Source: Callipepla californica brunnescens (lineage: Eukaryota > Chordata > Aves > Galliformes > Odontophoridae). From it: a DNA stretch of 64,000 bases. Positions within the stretch are counted from its first letter, which is position 1. Each line of letters opens with the position of its first letter. A model generated the notes under the pieces. That model ran no database searches and had not been told where the DNA came from. It worked only from the letters and a program-made list of their open reading frames with translations. Below, piece by piece: positions 14,072 to 24,040 of the stretch. Position numbers and translations under genes: made by a program. The stretch covers positions 3,100,001 through 3,164,000 of the forward strand of contig JALIRH010000049.1 in the NCBI GenBank assembly GCA_023055505.1, written 5' to 3'.

Positions 14072-14089
14072 TGGCGCCCAACGTGGGCC
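14072..14089 (+). other. Primer binding site, tRNA-Lys(1,2) type
   Basis: TGGCGCCCAACGTGGGCC follows the 5' LTR end after four T. It matches the known 18-nt complement of the 3' end of tRNA-Lys(1,2) at 17 of 18 positions as I recall it. This fixes the element's plus-strand orientation and the LTR boundary. Confidence 0.85.
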
Positions 14090-14299
14090 ACGACCAGCTG
14101 CCTTAGCAGGGCAGAGACAAACTTTTAGAGTGAATCTCTGTCTGTTGTTAACAAGCTTATCTGTACTGCAAGTGCTGTACTGCAAAACACGACCTTGAAG
14201 TCCGGGCGTACTGCCAGTTGTTTTGGGATATCTGTAAACTTCTTTTGGGTACTGCCAGATTGTTTTAGTACAAGAAAAAAAATAATAATAATAATAAAA

Positions 14300-14866
14300 A
14301 TGTCTTTTCTGTTTCTGTTAAAACTGCCCTTACAGGGATTGTACTTCACCGCATTTTCCCTCTTAATGCTCAAAACGTACTGGAACTTGGTTAAGTTTGC
14401 CATTCTGTTCCATTGGTTCTGGTCCCTATATGATAAATTAAAAGCAATGATAGAGGCACCTACCAGATACCAGGGCACCCCAGCTAATGGAACAAACGAT
14501 AGCATGTTAACGAACCATGTGATGTTTGAATGGGTATCCAGGTTCCCCTCTCAGTTTTTTATGAATTTTCAAGATCACAGCTTAGGGATGGTGTTAATAA
14601 TTGGGATATTAGTCCTCTTTCATGTAGTAGCACTTTACATCATGTGCAGGAAGCTTCTCCCAGAAACAGAGAATGTTGAATGGCAGGGAGAGTGGAGAGT
14701 TTTAGGAAAGAAATTAGAAGCATGGGGACACCCGGTGTCATGGGATTTTTCTCCCGAACAATTGCAGGATCCTGAGGAGCTAGGCCTGTATCTGAGTAAA
14801 GGGTCTTGCGGCTTAGAAAGATCTGAGGTGGAACAGCTTATCTGGGGCTTGGCTTATGCTTACTGA
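14300..14866 (+). CDS. Pre-gag ORF, predicted two-pass membrane protein of unknown function
   Basis: A 188-residue ORF sits between the PBS and gag, where retroviruses normally have only an untranslated leader. The first ATG of the frame is at 14300; the frame is open further upstream but without ATG. Visible features: a hydrophobic N-terminal stretch at about residues 12-43, an NGT glycosylation sequon at 63-65, a second strongly hydrophobic segment at about 96-115, a basic CRK turn just after it, then a soluble Trp-rich acidic tail (about 125-188). It ends with TGA 15 bases before the gag ATG and shares gag's frame, so it could be a separate protein or an N-terminal Gag extension cut by one stop. 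I do not recognise it. The layout (hydrophobic N-terminus, sequon, membrane span, tail) is loosely envelope-like, but I see no furin site, heptads or immunosuppressive motif. Confidence 0.7.
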   Translation: MSFLFLLKLPLQGLYFTAFSLLMLKTYWNLVKFAILFHWFWSLYDKLKAMIEAPTRYQGTPANGTNDSMLTNHVMFEWVSRFPSQFFMNFQDHSLGMVLIIGILVLFHVVALYIMCRKLLPETENVEWQGEWRVLGKKLEAWGHPVSWDFSPEQLQDPEELGLYLSKGSCGLERSEVEQLIWGLAYAY

Positions 14867-14881
14867 GGTTTATATACTATT

Positions 14882-16048
14882 ATGAAGAGAGAGAGTGTCC
14901 AAACTGAGGCCCAAACCAAAGAGGAAAACCTCCCGCTCACACCTGACCAGCCAAAGGAAGCACTAGTATCAAAGTCAGTTGCCCCTGTGGAAGGCAAGAA
15001 ATGGAAACGTGTGTCCTCGCGCCTGGAACGCAAAGAAGAGGTGCCGAAAGAAGAGGAAGATATAGGTGAGGGGGTGGCCACAACCCCCCCACCATCGAGA
15101 AAGGCAACAAAGAAAAGTGAGAGACATGGAGAAGAAAGTGATGATGAAGGTGAAGAGAAAGTTAAAGTTACGACGTTTCGTCGGCCCATGAAAATGTCTG
15201 AGATCCAAGGCTCAAGAAATGAGTTTGTTCGACGTCCGGATGAGAGTATTGTCACTTGGTTGCTTCGGTGTTGGGACAATGGGGCCAACAGTGTGTCCCT
15301 TGATAGTAACGAAGCTCGCCAACTAGGAAACATTGCCCGAGATCCGGCTGTCGACAGAGGAATCAGCAGGTATATGGATGGAATCGCCAGCCTCTGGCAA
15401 CGAATGCTAGTAGCTGTGAGGGAAAGATATCCCTACAAGAGTGACCTGGCACCTAAAGTGAAAAGATGGAAAACTATTGAGGAAGGCATCCAGTATTTGA
15501 GAGAAACAGCTGTGGCGGAAATGCTGTATGATCCCACCTTTGATCCTGACGATCGGGACCATGATCCGGAGAAAGTAAGGAGTACACCCGAAATATGTCA
15601 GAAGCTTTCAAAGTCAGCACCAGAAAGGTACGCCGGTACACTAGTGACAACGTTCAACATATATGAGGACCAAGACAGAAAACCCCCAGTTTTTGAACTA
15701 ATTCTTACACTTCAAAACTTCGAACAAAAATTTCCACCGCCATACGCGTCCATTTCAGCCATATCAAAGTTAGAAGGACAAATGGAAGATATACTGGGAA
15801 AATTATCCCAACTGATTGATAGGGTTGAATCAATTGTAGCTATCAGTAGCAGACACCGTCCTGCTCGAGCAAATGACAGCACTAACTTCATGTCGCGCGC
15901 GGCTTTGTGGAGTTACTTACGTGCAAATGGAGAAGATATGAAGGAATGGCATCAAAAACCCACCCCTGCACTGCGAGCACGGGTGAGAGAATTACAACAC
16001 AGACCATCTACCAGCGAAGTTGTTCCCGTCACTATAGGTAATGAATAG
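14882..16048 (+). CDS. Gag-like protein (388 aa)
   Basis: This ORF has gag's position, between the leader and protease. Residues 1-95 are highly charged and low-complexity (alternating Lys/Glu blocks, a short Pro run), probably disordered and matrix-like. About residues 95-260 form an alpha-helical, Trp- and Leu-rich region that is the likely capsid. A probable coiled coil follows at about 295-325. The C-terminus is Arg-rich but has no C-X2-C-X4-H-X4-C zinc knuckle, so nucleic-acid binding would have to use basic residues, as in spumaviruses. 388 residues is short for Gag. The ORF is undisturbed and ends in TAG (16046-16048), directly followed by the open protease frame without a frame change. 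No similarity to a named Gag was established; the call rests on position, size and composition. Confidence 0.75.
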   Translation: MKRESVQTEAQTKEENLPLTPDQPKEALVSKSVAPVEGKKWKRVSSRLERKEEVPKEEEDIGEGVATTPPPSRKATKKSERHGEESDDEGEEKVKVTTFRRPMKMSEIQGSRNEFVRRPDESIVTWLLRCWDNGANSVSLDSNEARQLGNIARDPAVDRGISRYMDGIASLWQRMLVAVRERYPYKSDLAPKVKRWKTIEEGIQYLRETAVAEMLYDPTFDPDDRDHDPEKVRSTPEICQKLSKSAPERYAGTLVTTFNIYEDQDRKPPVFELILTLQNFEQKFPPPYASISAISKLEGQMEDILGKLSQLIDRVESIVAISSRHRPARANDSTNFMSRAALWSYLRANGEDMKEWHQKPTPALRARVRELQHRPSTSEVVPVTIGNE

Positions 16049-16082
16049 AGGGGCCCTGCCCTCAGCCAGATGAGGGAGAGGG
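16046..16082 (+). promoter_or_regulatory. Gag stop codon with downstream hairpin (putative readthrough signal)
   Basis: TAG at 16046-16048 is followed five bases later by a hairpin. The inner stem is CCCTCA (16059-16064) with TGAGGG (16071-16076), loop GCCAGA. The outer stem is CCCT (16054-16057) with AGGG (16079-16082). Gammaretroviruses use UAG plus a downstream pseudoknot to make Gag-Pol, and here protease lies in the same frame as gag. Function is inferred. Confidence 0.5.
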
Positions 16083-16759
16083 ATAATAGAGTGTATTGGA
16101 CTGTGTGGATTCGGTGGCCTGGCACATCAAACCCACAGAAATATGAGGCACTGGTGGATACTGGTGCACAATGTACTCTAATGCCTTCAAGTTATAAAGG
16201 GGCAGAATTGATTTATATCTCTGGAGTGACTGGGGGCTTTCAGGAATTGTCTGTGCTGGAGGCAGAAATAAGCCTCACGGGTAAAGACTGGCAGAAGCAT
16301 CCTATAGCGACCGGACAGGGGGCCCCATGCATACTTGGTATTGATTACCTCAAAAGGGGATATTTTAAGGATCCCAAAGGGTATCGATGGGCTTTCGGAA
16401 TAGCTGCTGTGGATGCAGATAATATTAAGCAGCTGTCTGCTTTGCCTGGCCTGTCAGAAGATCCATCTGTTGTAGGGTTGCTACAAGTGGAGGAGCAACA
16501 AGTACCAATTGCTACGAAAACCGTGCACAGACGGCAGTACCGCACCAACAGGGATTCCTTGCTCCCTATTCATAATCTGATTCGTCAGCTAGAGAGCCAG
16601 GGAGTGATCAGCAAAACTCACTCCCCGTTTAACAGCCCCATATGGCCGGTGCGTAAAGCCAATGGAGAATGGAGGTTGACGGTAGATTACCGTGGCCTGA
16701 ATGAAAGTCACACCTCCACTGAGTGCTGCTGTGCCGGACATGCTTCAACTCCAGTATGA
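16070..16759 (+). pseudogene. Retroviral protease and N-terminal part of RT
   Basis: The frame is open from the base after the gag UAG; the first ATG is at 16070. The aspartic protease active site LVDTGAQ has its catalytic Asp at about residue 30, and the flap/C-terminal ILGIDYL motif lies at about residues 88-94, giving a typical protease of around 100 residues. RT begins after a linker: the N-terminal RT motif with FNSPIWPV and the D-Y-R-G-L-N motif occupy the last 45 residues before the frame is lost. The real coding sequence continues one frame over at about 16701, so a 1-nt length change lies near 16700-16710. Beyond that the frame runs into unrelated residues and stops at 16757-16759. 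Protease itself looks undamaged. Confidence 0.88.
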
Positions 16760-17975
16760 ACTGGAGTCAAAAGCAGCCAAGTGGTATGCCACCATTGACA
16801 TTGCTAACGCCTTCTTTTCAATTCCCTTGGCCACAGAATGCAGGCCACAGTTTGCCTTCACCTGGAGAGGCGTTCAGTACACCTGGAACCGTTTGCCCCA
16901 GGGGTGGAAGCACAGCCCAACCATTTGCCATGGGTTGATCCAAACTGCATTGGAACAGGGCGGCGCTCCTGAGCATCTGCAGTACATCGATGATATTGTT
17001 GTATGGGGCAATACAGCAGAGGAAGTTTTTAAGAAAGGAGAGACAATAATACAGATCCTCCTGCGAGCTGGCTTCGCTATTAAGCGAAGCAAAGTAAAAG
17101 GGCCAGCACAAGAAATTCAGTTCCTAGGCATTAAGTGGCAAGATGGACGTCGTCACATCCCAACAGATTTGATTGACAAAATTACTGCCATGTCTCCACC
17201 CACCAATAAGACAGAGACCCAAGCTTTTCTGGGTGTAGTGGGATTTTGGAGACTGCATGTTCCAAACTACAGCCTCATTGTGAGCCCCCTTTATCAGGTG
17301 ACCCGGAAGAAGAATGATTTTGTGTGGGGCCCTGAGCAGCAGCAGGCTTTTGAGCAAATTAAGCAGGAGATAGCCCGTGCCGTGGCCCTGGGGCCAGTGC
17401 GGACGGGACAGGATGTAAAGAACATCCTCTACACTGCTGCTGGAAAGGAAGGTCCCACTTGGAGTTTGTGGCAAAGAGCTTTTGGAGAGACCCGAGGCCG
17501 ACCCCTTGGTTTCTGGAGTCGAGCATACAGGGGGTCTGAGGAGCGCTACACTCCAACTGAGAAGGAGATCTTACCCGCGTATGAGGGGGTTCGAGCTGCT
17601 TCCGAAGTAATCGGTACCAAAACACAGCTCCTTCTGGCACCTCGACTGCCAGTACTGAATTGGATGTTCAAAGGAACAGTTCCCTCTACCCATCATGCTA
17701 CTGATGCCACTTGGAGTAAGTGGATTGCGCTGATTACACAGCGAGCTCGGATGGGGAACCCCAACCGTCCAGGAATCCTGGAGGTGATCATGGACTGGCC
17801 TGAAGGTAAAAAGTTTGGAACAACCCCAGCAGAGGAGGTATCACGTGCTAAAGAGGCCCCGCCATACAATGAACTACCAGACAATGAAAAGAGATACGCC
17901 CTGTTCACAGATGGATTGTGTCGCATTGTGGGAAAGCACCGCAGATGGAAATCTGCTGTGTGGAGCCCCACATGA
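16701..17975 (+). pseudogene. RT core, connection and start of RNase H
   Basis: This continues pol in a new frame after the small indel. RT motifs in order: catalytic Asp in the T-I-D-I-A-N-A-F-F segment (about 16795), LPQG (16892-16903), the polymerase box YIDD (16983-16994), then the thumb and connection with a conserved Trp-rich stretch. RNase H opens with the first catalytic Asp in LFTDG near 17908. The frame is cut by TGA at 17973-17975, but the same frame runs on immediately with RNase H sequence, so this is a single nonsense lesion within an otherwise continuous pol. YIDD rather than YMDD or YVDD is the variant I associate with ERV-L-like RTs. Confidence 0.9.
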
Positions 17976-19235
17976 CAAGTTGCAGAGGCCACTGAAGGAA
18001 AAGGAGAATCAAGCCAATTTGCAGAGGTAAAGGCTGTCCAGCTGGCCTTAGATGTTGCTGAATGCGAGAGTTGGCCAGTGCTTTATCTTTACACTGACTC
18101 ATGGATGGTGGCAAATGCCTTATGGGGGTGGTTACAGCAGTGGGAACAAAATGGCTGGCAACGGAGGGGTAAACCTATTTGGGCTGCTGAACTGTGGAAA
18201 GATATTGCTGCCCGAGTAAAGAATATGGTTGTAAAGGTGCGCCATGTAGATGCTCATGTTCCTAAAAGCCGGGCAACTGAAGAACAAAAGAATAACCATC
18301 AGGTAGATCGAGCTGCCAAAGTTAAGGTGACACAAGTAGACTTGGACTGGCAACATAAGAGTGAATTATTTTTAGCTCGATGGGCCCATGAGACCTCGGG
18401 CCATCAAGGAAGGGACACAACCTATAAGTGGGCTAGAGACCGAGGGGTGGACTTAACTATGGATGCCATCGCACAGGTGATCCATGACTGTGATACTTGC
18501 GCCACAATTAAACAAGCCAAGAGGATGAAACCTCTCTGGGGGGAAGGGCGATGGCAAAAGTATAAATATGGGGAGGCGTGGCAGGTAGATTATATCACCT
18601 TGCCACGAACTCGCAATGGTAAGCGTTATGTGCTCACCATGGTGGAAGCAACCACTGGGTGGCTTGAAACATATGTAGTACCCCATGCTACCGCCCGAAA
18701 CACCATTCTAGGTCTCGAGAAGCAAGTCCTATGGCGACATGGCACTCCAGAAAGAATTGAGTCAGATAATGGGACTCATTTCAAAAATTCTCTTGTAAGT
18801 AATTGGGCCAAAGATCATGGCATTGAATGGATTTATCATATCCCCTATCACGCACCAGCTTCTGGTAAGATTGAAAGATACAATGGGTTGCTGAAAACCA
18901 TGTTGAAAGCAATGGGTGGCGGAACATTTAAGCACTGGGAGAAGCATTTGGCAGAAGCCACCTGGTTGGTCAACACTCGAGGATCCATCAATCGTGATGG
19001 TCCTGCCCAATCCAGCTCTCTACCTACAGTGGAGGGAGATAAGGTCCCTGTAGTACATGTAAAGAACATGTTGGGCAAAGCAGTTTGGGTACTTCCAGCT
19101 TCTGGAAAGGGCAAACCTCCCCGTGGAACTGTCTTTGCTCAGGGACCTGGGTCCACTTGGTGGGTGATGCAGAAGAATGGGGATGTTCAGTGTGTACCAC
19201 AAGGGAATTTGATGTTGGGGGAGTGCAGTCAGTAA
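17976..19235 (+). pseudogene. RNase H C-terminal part and integrase
   Basis: In frame with the preceding RT segment after the TGA. RNase H continues with the catalytic Glu in AEVKA and an Asp in YTDS (about 18092). Integrase has a zinc-binding HHCC domain: His residues in AHETSGH (near 18390) and Cys residues in DCDTC (near 18490). The catalytic core D, D-X35-E is complete: Asp in QVDYI (about 18587), Asp in SDNGT (about 18766) and Glu in KIERYN (about 18873), with exactly 35 residues between the last two. A C-terminal domain rich in Val, Trp and Gly ends at TAA 19233-19235. All catalytic residues of integrase are present. The downstream ATG at 18078 is an internal Met, not a likely start. 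Confidence 0.92.
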
Positions 19236-19338
19236 TTCCATGTATATACTTGTATATATATGTTGTGTGTGTGTATATCTAATGCATGTTAATCATTGTT
19301 ATTCTGTATGTATCAAGCATGATGTAACGATGTGGAAT
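19236..19338 (+). other. Short 3' untranslated stretch of the ERV, no env
   Basis: About 100 bp of AT- and GT-rich sequence (TATATA, GTGTGT) between integrase and the polypurine tract. A related segment, containing AATGCATGTTAAT, recurs in the LTR relic near 62791. Confidence 0.7.
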
Positions 19339-19349
19339 AAGGGGTGGAA
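19339..19349 (+). other. Polypurine tract
   Basis: AAGGGGTGGAA abuts the TGTC of the 3' LTR, the expected plus-strand primer position. Confidence 0.7.
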
Positions 19350-19884
19350 TGTCATGGTTTTATGATTTTTGGTACTAGTATTCCACATCATAACATCATG
19401 TATTGCATTAAGAGTTAAAGAGCTAATACTCCAGCTCCATAGATCATTGATAATTCCAGGTATACCTGTCTCAGAAGAGAAGAAGCACTACATTCCCCAG
19501 AGGACTTTGCGATGCTTTGTATTTTTACGTGTTTTCCGCTCAGAGGGAACAGATAAAAACCCTCAGCGGTCATGGGACACTCTTTTTTCCTTCGGGATCG
19601 ACTCAGCAGTGGGTGCTCGCTGCCGTCTCGCCTTCAGCGTTAGCGTAAGGCCTTCGGTTTATCGGACACTCTCTCTTGCTCATTTTATTTGATTCATTAG
19701 CCTTAATTCCAATTATATTGTATTATATTGTGTTATTTTGCTTTCTGATATCTTATTTAGTAAATTAGTTTTCCTCCTCAGATCGTTGCTGCTGTTTTGT
19801 TTCTAGGCCCATCTCCCTGGGGCGTGGGTCCCCTGCACCAATCGTCATGGAACCGGGCCGATCCAGCCTGGTAAACCGCTGACA
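19350..19884 (+). repeat. 3' LTR
   Basis: TGTCATGG to CTGACA. It shares the U3 start, the ATAAAAACC box and the R/U5 core with the 5' LTR. It carries about 70 bp of extra U3 (around 19408-19480), lacks the CT microsatellite and ends in a different U5. That divergence is larger than expected for the two ends of one provirus with nearly intact ORFs. Confidence 0.85.
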
Positions 19885-20400
19885 CTTCCGTGCCCTCATC
19901 TTAAGCAAAGGGCGTGGTCACCTCTCGGTTCCAAATTCTAGGAAACCAACACCAGAGTCACCCAATGGGTATATCTGAAGTCAAATAACAGAGAAATTCA
20001 GATGAGTCTTGTGCAGCCAGCTCGGGTCATCCTCTCGCTCGGGCACTGCACGATGGGACCAGGAGACATTGGCCCCAGGCTGCCTCCAGCTTGGAGGCTG
20101 GAAGGGTTTGGGCTTCCAAGCAATCAGCAAGCATTTGGAGGAGCCACTGCGGGTCCCTACTGGTTCCTACTGGTCCATAGTGATCCAGACGTGTGTGGGA
20201 GAAGGTGGTGGAGAAATGTGTACTGTTGAGTCCTACCGGTTCTCACGGGGTTGTAGTGGTTCATACTGCCATGTACTGGTTCCTATGGGTCTCTATTGAC
20301 CAGTGTGGGTCCATACTGTTCCTTAATGCTCTGCTCTGTTGCTCAGTGGTATGTACAGGGGTGCTAAGCGAGGAAACAATCACCAGGGGAGATTTCTGAG
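19885..20400. repeat. Right flank with degenerate TCCTACTGGT-type tandem repeat
   Basis: Directly after the 3' LTR there is no 18-bp array. At about 20140-20330 short imperfect units occur: GGTCCCTACTGG, GGTTCCTACTGG, TCCTATGGGTCTCTAT. They resemble the TATGGGTCTC minisatellite of 39-42 kb. No coding evidence. Confidence 0.45.
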
Positions 20401-21658
20401 TTTCACGGAGAAGCACTCAGCATAACTGAGCGTGTACATTGTTTCCTTTGGAGTGCCTGGTCTAAATCTGCCCTCCTGCTTCTATCAGCACAAGGAGCTG
20501 GGAGGGGACAGAACCAGGACAGCTGCCAAAGGGCTATTCCATACCAGGTGACATCACGCCATAGAGCTGGAAAACCGGTGGGGAGTTGGCTGGAAAGAAG
20601 CAACTGAAATTTGGGGATGGGCTGGGCATCACTCAGTGGAGAGTGAGCAACTGCACTGCACGCCCCTTGTTTTGTACAGTGTGTGCGGATGTGTATTATA
20701 TTACATGCTGTCATTACCATTACAGTTTTCTTCTCTTAATAAGCAGTTTTTATCTGAATTCTTGTGTGCTACTGGATGGTGGGTAGCTCTGTACCTCTGC
20801 CATCATCTTTCTTCCCAGCTGTTCCTGTGTGTAACGCTCCACACTGGGACCCTGCAGAGCCCAAAGTCCTCCTTGGCTGCTGTCGCTCACCTGGAGGTTG
20901 CAGGGTGCTGTGTGCATGAGATGGTTCCTGCACTGAAAGAGATGAATTGGGATTTGCGTTTCTCTGCTTAGAGAATGTTACCTGTAAAGCTGTAATGCAG
21001 AGCGACGCTCTCCGTGTTTGCTTTTAGCATCTCTGTGTGCTGGGTCCACAGCTGAAAGCTGTGGTGTTTGAGAGTTCAGCCTGCACTTTGTGCTGAGGCA
21101 CGATGACTTGGTCACATCTTCAAAATATGGTTGGGATTTGTGTTGCCTTTGGATTTTCTTTCCTGTATGACTGCAAATGTGTTTCTTCCAGTTTTTTTTC
21201 TTCTACAGTCATCTTGTTTCCTGTAAGTGTCATGGAAAAAGGGATCTGCACCTTGTTTCTTACCCTGGTGTGTGACCACAGAGAAGGAAACCTGTGCAGA
21301 GGAGGCAGTATGTGGTGTGTGCATGTTTAAAAACAAGAACAAAGCAATGAACAGGGATGTGTTTGAGAAGCTGTCCTTGCTAGCTGGCTGTGAAGATGTG
21401 CTAACAACTGCGGGAAACAAGTAACAAGGGGAAAGGATACTGAAACACGCAGTGGGTAACAAAAGTTGCACTCCAGCAGCAGAACCACACGGTCTGCAAC
21501 TCCTGTGGGAAGAAAGAGCTGTAGGGACGAGGAGGTAATCCTTGGTACTGCTTTGGGATGGCAAAGAAAACAGCGTGGGGAGGGAAAAGATGAAAGCCAC
21601 AGAGTGCTGGTGGTGTGCTGGGTTTGGTTTGGCTGTGTGGCAGTGATTTTTATCACTA
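20401..21658. other. No recognisable feature
   Basis: Unique-looking sequence of mixed composition. The short ORFs lack splice context or family motifs. Confidence 0.5.
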
Positions 21659-21866
21659 GGGGCTAGGGCTAGGGTAGAGGGGCTCGGGCTAGCTCTTGGG
21701 TTTGAGGGGCTAGGTTTAGAGGGCTACGGATAGAGCGGCTAGGGTTAGAGGGGCCTGGGTTAAAGGGGCTCGGGTTGGAGGGGCCAGGATTAGAGGGACT
21801 AGGGTTTGAGCAGCCATGGTTAGAGGGGCCAGAGTTAGAGGGGCTAGGGTTAGAGGTGTCAAAAAT
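21659..21866 (+). repeat. Degenerate telomere-like repeat, G-rich orientation
   Basis: Units such as GGGGCTAGGGTTAGA occur in imperfect tandem for about 200 bp. The same family appears in reverse orientation at 43236-43978. Confidence 0.8.
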
Positions 21867-23739
21867 GCCCGGAATCCAATCCGATTTTTCCAATATTTTA
21901 TTACAATCAGAATGTGGAAAGCAATAAGCAAACAGCGCTGGCTGTGCCGGGGAGCGTCTGCTGACTTAAATTCAATCAGACGCTGAATCACTTGAGGGGA
22001 GGATACTGATGTTTGTGATAGAACACGTCCACCAGGTGTGCAGCTAAATCACTAAGAACAGAGTTTGGCCCCTGACTGGAATGCTGCGTTACAGCCCCAG
22101 AATTACAAAAGATTGATCACACTGCAGCACACAGTGCTTCATGGAGGGCTGTCACATCTGCAGCCCCCAGATGCCACTGCCATTGGTTTCTCTGAGCTCC
22201 TGTTCACAGCCAGCACTCAGCTTTCTGTTCTTAAGGCAACAAGGACAGCGTGCTGCCGTTTCCACAACGCGGTCTCTCTGCAGGCACGCTGCGAGCACAG
22301 GGAAGCCACGACTACACAGCACCTTAGTGTTCACACTTAAGGTTCAATCTGTACTTCATACATCCGTGAAAATCCTTTAGCTACAAAACCTGAGGTAGAA
22401 AAAACAACTGCACATCTGGTCTATACGTGTTATTAATATGCATTCGTATCGATTTTTAGTCAAGATGCAGTTCAGTAACTCCTTGGAAGAAACACAAAGA
22501 GTACACACACTGAGAGCAAGAGGACCTTATCAGTGGCATGTCATAGCAACGCAGTATGGAGTATTTTTTAGTCACGGTGTTAACTCAAAACAGCTACTAC
22601 GCTTTCGAACAGAACCCAACTTATTTCATGTGAGCTTTCGAGCATATCCAGAGTCCTTGAGAGCAGGAGAAATCAGAAGCGATGTTATCCTACACCTCAA
22701 GGAACACTTCCTACCCCTTCAGGATACAAACCTTTAATACGACCACGGCAACCACAGCATTTCCATCCAATAAAAGAATAAGCCAAAGAAAGAAAAATAA
22801 ATGTCAACCAAGTTTATTTTGCTTTCAAGTAGTGTTCTTTAAGCACTGCAGCATGGCAGACAATGTAAGTCAGTAAAAGTCATCTCCAAAGCCAGAGGGT
22901 TTATTTTATTCTATTTTTATTTTATGAGTAGTTCAAAAGACGCAGCCTATTCTAACAGGATAAATATTTTAACCATTTCACTTTGAGTTAATGAAGGCTC
23001 ACAAATGAGCAACGCTCCTCACTGAGGAAAACTAAAAGCTGCTGTCGACAAAGCGACAGCACACACACAAAAGCAAAAGAACTGTGTAAAAACAACTAAC
23101 TGTTCTGTGTTCCCATCCTCTTTAGAAGTCGCTTTACAATGGGATGATACGCACATGACCTTGCTGCAAACTTGCCACACATGTAAGCCCAGCCTTTACC
23201 CACTCAAGTTCAAAGAGCTGCTAACTGACCAAAAAATTGCAGCACTATCATCCTCTGCTTAACAAACTGTTGTAGTCATTACTGTCTCTCCCAGACTGCA
23301 GGGCAGGCTAGAAAGAAGGTGATCCCAAATTAAGAATGGATACTCTTACAGGAAATGGTATCGTTTAGCAATACAGTCCTTCACAGTTTATGTTTTGCCT
23401 CTTTTCCCCTCAGCCACAAAAACGGGCATGAAATAATTACTTTGAAAACGCATTAATTTTCAATTCATGCAAACCTGCATAAAGATGACCCACCAACAGC
23501 TGAAACAACGGCAGGATATTTCACAGAGCATTTCTTATACAAAAAACACATGAGAAAAAGGGCCACTCGGTGACATTTTAATTTACAGATCGGCATCGTT
23601 TTGGTCAACAAATATCCAAGTGCTGTTTTCTGCTGTCACAACAAAGCGGCTGTACAAAAAGAAAACCGCAGAACTCGTTTTTTAATCACATGCTATAAAT
23701 AAGAGCTGCACTTCTTTTAAGGACCCGTGCCAAAGATAC
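21867..23739. other. No gene seen; possible 3' UTR remnant of the XPO1-like copy
   Basis: AT-rich sequence lying just 3' of the last recognisable XPO1 exon on the minus strand. It contains TTTATT (AATAAA on minus) near 22811, but I cannot prove UTR homology. The last XPO1 coding exon (acidic C-terminus) was not found. Confidence 0.3.
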
Positions 23740-23940
23740 CTTGATTTGGAGCAGGAAATCCCATAGGTGTTCCTTCCTGGTTTAAACTGAAGAGTCCTGT
23801 CACAAACAGGAGATCAGCAACACACTCCTCAATAAACATTTGGTTGTTCACTGGATTTCCAGGATTTCATGGAGTACTTATTTTTCCCTCTTCTACCAAG
23901 CTGAATATGTCTGCAAGCACTGATGGGTGCACTGTCAAAC
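23740..23940 (-). pseudogene. XPO1-like: XPO1-like exon (C-terminal HEAT repeats), degraded
   Basis: The minus-strand translation gives LVEEGKIST, then NPGNPVNNQ and VTGLFSLNQ, all landmark stretches of the XPO1 C-terminus, then EHLWDFLLQIK just before a GT donor (ATCAAG|gtatct). A TGA interrupts after KIST, about 14 codons are deleted before VTGLF, and a further gap with frame change precedes EHL. The acceptor at 23941 reads GG rather than AG. Confidence 0.88.
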
Positions 23941-24040
23941 CCAACCAGACCAAAATTATCCATATGTTGTTATGATTCAGAACAGGAATACAACATTTTG
24001 ACGTCTGAAAGGTATGTTTCCATCTGGCTCACCATCTTAC

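Larger units (their letters stand above)
13529..19884 (+). mobile_element. Endogenous retrovirus, LTR to LTR, env-less
   Basis: The element starts TGTC and ends GACA, with LTRs of about 535-540 bp. Order: 5' LTR, PBS, membrane-protein ORF, gag, protease, RT, RNase H, integrase, polypurine tract, 3' LTR. The coding region is close to intact, with one frameshift in RT and one in-frame TGA in RNase H. Between integrase and the polypurine tract only about 100 bp remain, so there is no env in the usual place. No target-site duplication is visible: the 5 bp before the element are ATAGG and those after are CTTCC. RT carries YIDD. Class assignment needs a phylogeny; a class III (ERV-L-like) or related avian lineage is my guess. 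Confidence 0.93.

Noticed and set aside
14195..14299. Longer version of the pre-gag ORF from 14195
   Set aside because: The codon at 14195 is TTG. In a eukaryotic context the first ATG at 14300 is the better start.
18078..18080. Separate integrase gene starting at this ATG
   Set aside because: The frame is continuous with RNase H back to the TGA at 17973; the Met is internal.
19885..19925. Second PBS after the 3' LTR, implying a tandem provirus
   Set aside because: GTGCCC...GGGCG is only vaguely similar to the real PBS and no retroviral leader or gag follows.
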